From the NCBI GenBank assembly GCA_910584265.1, contig CAJTZE010000038.1:1-32561 (forward strand): a DNA stretch of 32,561 bases. Direction: 5' to 3'. The DNA comes from an uncultured Dorea sp. (GTDB lineage: Bacteria; Bacillota; Clostridia; Lachnospirales; Lachnospiraceae). The notes beneath the pieces were generated by a model, which saw nothing but the letters and a program-made list of their open reading frames with translations, was not told the DNA's origin and did no database searches. Made by a program: the position numbers and the translations under genes. Positions within the stretch are counted from its first letter, which is position 1. Every line of letters begins with the position of its first letter. Positions 30,848-32,561 of the stretch are shown here, one piece after another.

Positions 30848-31267
30848 TTATAAATCTTTCACCCATTTATGAATTATCTGCGATACCCTCGCCTGAGTAT
30901 ACCCGACAGCCTCCCCGGCCTTCTGCTGGCTGAGCCCGTCCAGGAACACCATCTCAAATATCTGTTTGTCCATCCCCTCAGGAAGCCCGGCGATAAACAG
31001 TTCCGCTTCCTGCATATCTGCTTCCAGCTCCGCCTTCCTCTGCTCCTTCTTCCGGATGCGCGCCTCGATCTGCGCCGTGCGTTCTGGATCAGACATTTTC
31101 ACCGTCATGTGCTCTTCTATATAGGGGAAATTGTCCATAGACTTCGTCACCTTCCCCGCCACAACCTCTACTTCGGCCAGATCCTCCCGGAGCTTATCAA
31201 GAGCCTGAACTACAGCTTCCAGCTCTTTCTTATTCGTTTTGTGGCGTCTTAACTTCCCTCTGGTCAA
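30848..31267 (-). CDS. Sigma-70 region 4-like/ArpU-type phage regulator
   Basis: The 139-residue protein starts at a TTG (31267) with GAGGGG upstream. It has a long charged coil (about 10-100) and a C-terminal helix-turn-helix of the sigma region 4 type (QIFEMVFLDGLSQQKAGEAV, then GYTQARVSQIIHKW). Such RinA/ArpU-like or DUF1492 proteins stand just before terS in many Firmicutes phages and turn on late genes. The place here, upstream of methylase and terminase, agrees. The target promoter is not identified. Confidence 0.75.
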   Translation of the reverse strand: MTRGKLRRHKTNKKELEAVVQALDKLREDLAEVEVVAGKVTKSMDNFPYIEEHMTVKMSDPERTAQIEARIRKKEQRKAELEADMQEAELFIAGLPEGMDKQIFEMVFLDGLSQQKAGEAVGYTQARVSQIIHKWVKDL

Positions 31268-31301
31268 CTCTGCTCACCCCTCTCTTAACTATCTACTGCT
31301 A

Positions 31302-31850
31302 TCATTCCACTCCATACGGGTCTTCCGGTTCCCATTCTGCACGAAGCTGGCAGTCTCTGCATTTTTCTAAATTCCGCCCGACGCAAAGCGGGTACGGATT
31401 ATCCTCTTCCGGCGTGAAACAATCTCCGGTTTTAGATAACTCCTCCGGCCTGTACGGCTCCGGTAACGGCATCCAGGCAATAATACATTGATAATCCTCT
31501 TCATCATCAATCCATTTTCCCTTTTCAAATTCTGCCATCCCAACAAATGGCTTATTTTCTCCTGCAATCTCTCCATCCAATACAGCAAGATAAAATCCAT
31601 CTTGCTCCGGCAGGCGTTCCTCTACCGGAATCCAGCCTGTAAATATCTCTCCAGACATGATTTCTTCTGGTGTGAGCCCGGTATCCTCGTATTCTGCCAG
31701 CTTCTCCATTGCACAATATCCTTCGTCGCAATTTGCGTAATGCGACATCGGTTCTGCCCCGTAGCATTGATACAATGTTTTTAACACATCTTCTCCGTAA
31801 TCCTCTTTCACAAGAATTCCGTCACTTGTTCTTTCTGTCAATCTATCCAT
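31302..31850 (-). CDS. DUF551 domain phage protein
   Basis: The 182-residue protein starts MDRLTERTSDGILVKEDYGE at 31850 (GGAG upstream; the frame extends to 31886). Residues about 70-135 hold the DUF551 pattern: GWIPVEERLPEQDGFYLAVL and a closing IIAWMPLPEPY. The end carries cysteines (CRDCQ) in a polar tail. DUF551 proteins are common in early or accessory phage regions; the function is unknown. Its first codons overlap no real gene; the next gene in the transcript starts at 31267. Confidence 0.75.
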   Translation of the reverse strand: MDRLTERTSDGILVKEDYGEDVLKTLYQCYGAEPMSHYANCDEGYCAMEKLAEYEDTGLTPEEIMSGEIFTGWIPVEERLPEQDGFYLAVLDGEIAGENKPFVGMAEFEKGKWIDDEEDYQCIIAWMPLPEPYRPEELSKTGDCFTPEEDNPYPLCVGRNLEKCRDCQLRAEWEPEDPYGVE

Positions 31851-31869
31851 ATTTTTCTCCACAATCCTC

Positions 31870-32160
31870 CTAAAACAATTCCCCATACCGCGACCTTACC
31901 GCCCCGGTGCAGGATATCCGTATATACTTTCCATCCATCTCAATGTACATGATGCCCTCATAGCCGGTTTCTTCGATGTCCTCACCACTGATAACAACCG
32001 TACCTTCGAAGACCCCGTGCGGAGTCCACTGGGTTGATTCTATGACCAGAGGGACAGGCTCCCTCAGCGGTTCTTCCGGCTCCTTTGTTTGTTCTGCACA
32101 TCCGGAGAGAAGCCAGGACATGCAGAGGACTATTAAGGCGCTGGATAATCTATTTTTCAT
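31870..32160 (-). CDS. Prophage-encoded lipoprotein
   Basis: The 96-residue protein has a lipoprotein signal: basic start MKNR, a hydrophobic core (about 7-18) and lipobox LSGC with Cys21. The mature part begins with an acidic Pro-rich linker (TKEPEEPLREPVPL), then a small beta-rich domain (WTPHGVFEGTVVISGEDIEE, ISCTGAVRSRYGELF). Anchored outside the membrane, it could block superinfection, as small phage lipoproteins do in other systems; this is inference. The start at 32160 follows GAAAGGAG, so expression should be good. Confidence 0.7.
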   Translation of the reverse strand: MKNRLSSALIVLCMSWLLSGCAEQTKEPEEPLREPVPLVIESTQWTPHGVFEGTVVISGEDIEETGYEGIMYIEMDGKYIRISCTGAVRSRYGELF

Positions 32161-32168
32161 ATATGTCT

Positions 32169-32402
32169 TTACTCCTTTCCGAACAATAGGTAATCTGCTG
32201 ATACTTTATATGCCGCACATATATGTGCAAGTGTCTGTATGCTCGGCGAACCGCAGCCATCTATATATTCCCTGAGTGACTTTCTGTTAATGCCTGCCCG
32301 CCGTGCAAATTCTTTTTGCGATAATCCAGATTTTATGTATAAACCTTCCAAGCGTTCTGGAAATCCTTCGATTATACACCGTTTTCTTCCCATATTCCCC
32401 AT
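32169..32402 (-). CDS. XRE-family helix-turn-helix regulator
   Basis: The 77-residue protein is essentially one HTH domain: YIKSGLSQKEFARRAGINRK, then SLREYIDGCGSPSIQTLAHI and a closing YKVSADYLLFGKE. The start follows GGAGG with 8-nt spacing, directly after the stop of the methylase. As part of a run of minus-strand genes away from the repressor region it is probably a secondary regulator, not the main repressor. Confidence 0.85.
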   Translation of the reverse strand: MGNMGRKRCIIEGFPERLEGLYIKSGLSQKEFARRAGINRKSLREYIDGCGSPSIQTLAHICAAYKVSADYLLFGKE

Positions 32403-32561
32403 CTACCTTACCTCCTTCATTCCCTCCGGCTCAAAATTCATCCAGAGCACTTCCCTCTTCCTGTTCCCCGACTGCGTACGGCACATCCTTTCCTCCCTGT
32501 GCCAGCTCCCCAGCCGGTCAGCATACAGGGGATTATCATACCCGCTTATCAGCACCGGGCC
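32403..32561 (-). CDS. Partial DNA adenine methylase (C-terminal end)
   Basis: The last 52 codons of a gene entering from the right edge: LISGYDNPLYADRLGSW, a basic middle, and REVLWMNFEPEGMKEVR. This is the C-terminal pattern of D12-class adenine methylases (SGYDNxLYxDxL...EVxWMN). The stop TAG directly abuts the ATG of the XRE gene. It is a different enzyme from the complete methylase at 29670-30419. Confidence 0.78.
   Translation of the reverse strand, partial: GPVLISGYDNPLYADRLGSWHREERMCRTQSGNRKREVLWMNFEPEGMKEVR

Larger units (their letters stand above)
8440..32561 (-). mobile_element. Siphovirus-type prophage, right part outside the window
   Basis: From the endolysin (8492) to the right edge, all genes are on the minus strand in standard siphophage order: terminase, portal, minor capsid, protease, scaffold, capsid, connectors, tail, lysis. 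The left boundary is drawn in the gene-free 8113-8491 stretch between a host hypothetical gene and the endolysin; the exact att core cannot be set without the other junction. Integrase and repressor must lie beyond 32561. No structural gene looks broken, so the element may be functional. Confidence 0.9.

Overview
This window comes from a low-to-mid-GC Firmicute, most likely a gut Lachnospiraceae or related Clostridia. This is inferred from protein style (a Bacillus/Clostridium-type glv operon, YczE, RpiR regulators), strong AGGAGG Shine-Dalgarno sites and the Firmicutes siphophage gene set. No rRNA or tRNA is visible, so the species cannot be fixed.

Left third (1-8112), host chromosome. A degraded mobile-element end comes first: the C-terminus of a large serine recombinase, then a truncated XRE regulator fused to a VOC domain and a zinc ribbon. 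An alpha-glucoside utilisation operon on the minus strand follows in transcription order: PTS EIICBA (glvC/malP-like), GH4 6-phospho-alpha-glucosidase (glvA/malA-like), a small membrane protein, and two tandem overlapping RpiR regulators. Upstream are an extended -10 promoter and a TCACAA/TTGTGA inverted-repeat cluster. A YczE-like membrane protein and a small hypothetical protein complete this part.

Right two thirds (about 8.4 kb to the end), a siphovirus-type prophage, all readable genes on minus, so transcription runs from the right edge to the left. In transcription order: partial DNA adenine methylase, XRE regulator, lipoprotein, DUF551 protein, sigma-r4/ArpU-like regulator, small ORF with an embedded promoter-terminator pair, second adenine methylase, terS, terL, portal, MuF-type minor capsid protein with a toxin-like C-terminus, three small candidate immunity genes, a Prp-like cysteine protease, scaffold, HK97 capsid, connector/neck genes, tail tube, two tail-assembly genes, tape measure, Dit, Gp37-like tail protein, fibre/Ig-like proteins, two CD1375 peptides, two holin-type membrane proteins and an endolysin. 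Integrase, repressor and the other attachment site lie outside the window.

Two systems stand out. (1) The phage encodes its own Prp, the protease that removes the N-terminal extension of ribosomal protein L27 in Firmicutes. Its scaffold, major capsid and tail tube proteins all begin with L27-extension-like motifs (NLQMF/A, RLQLF/A, NLQFF/A), suggesting a self-contained maturation circuit. (2) The minor capsid protein carries a polymorphic-toxin-like C-terminal domain with a clan-CD-like His-Gly...Cys pattern. It is followed by an AT-rich cassette of small genes, the last broken at an A9 tract, closed by a terminator. Smaller novelties are three tandem hairpins sharing an AGACA loop with covarying stems, two hairpin-plus-palindrome cassettes before late genes, and a possible ~90-nt small RNA.
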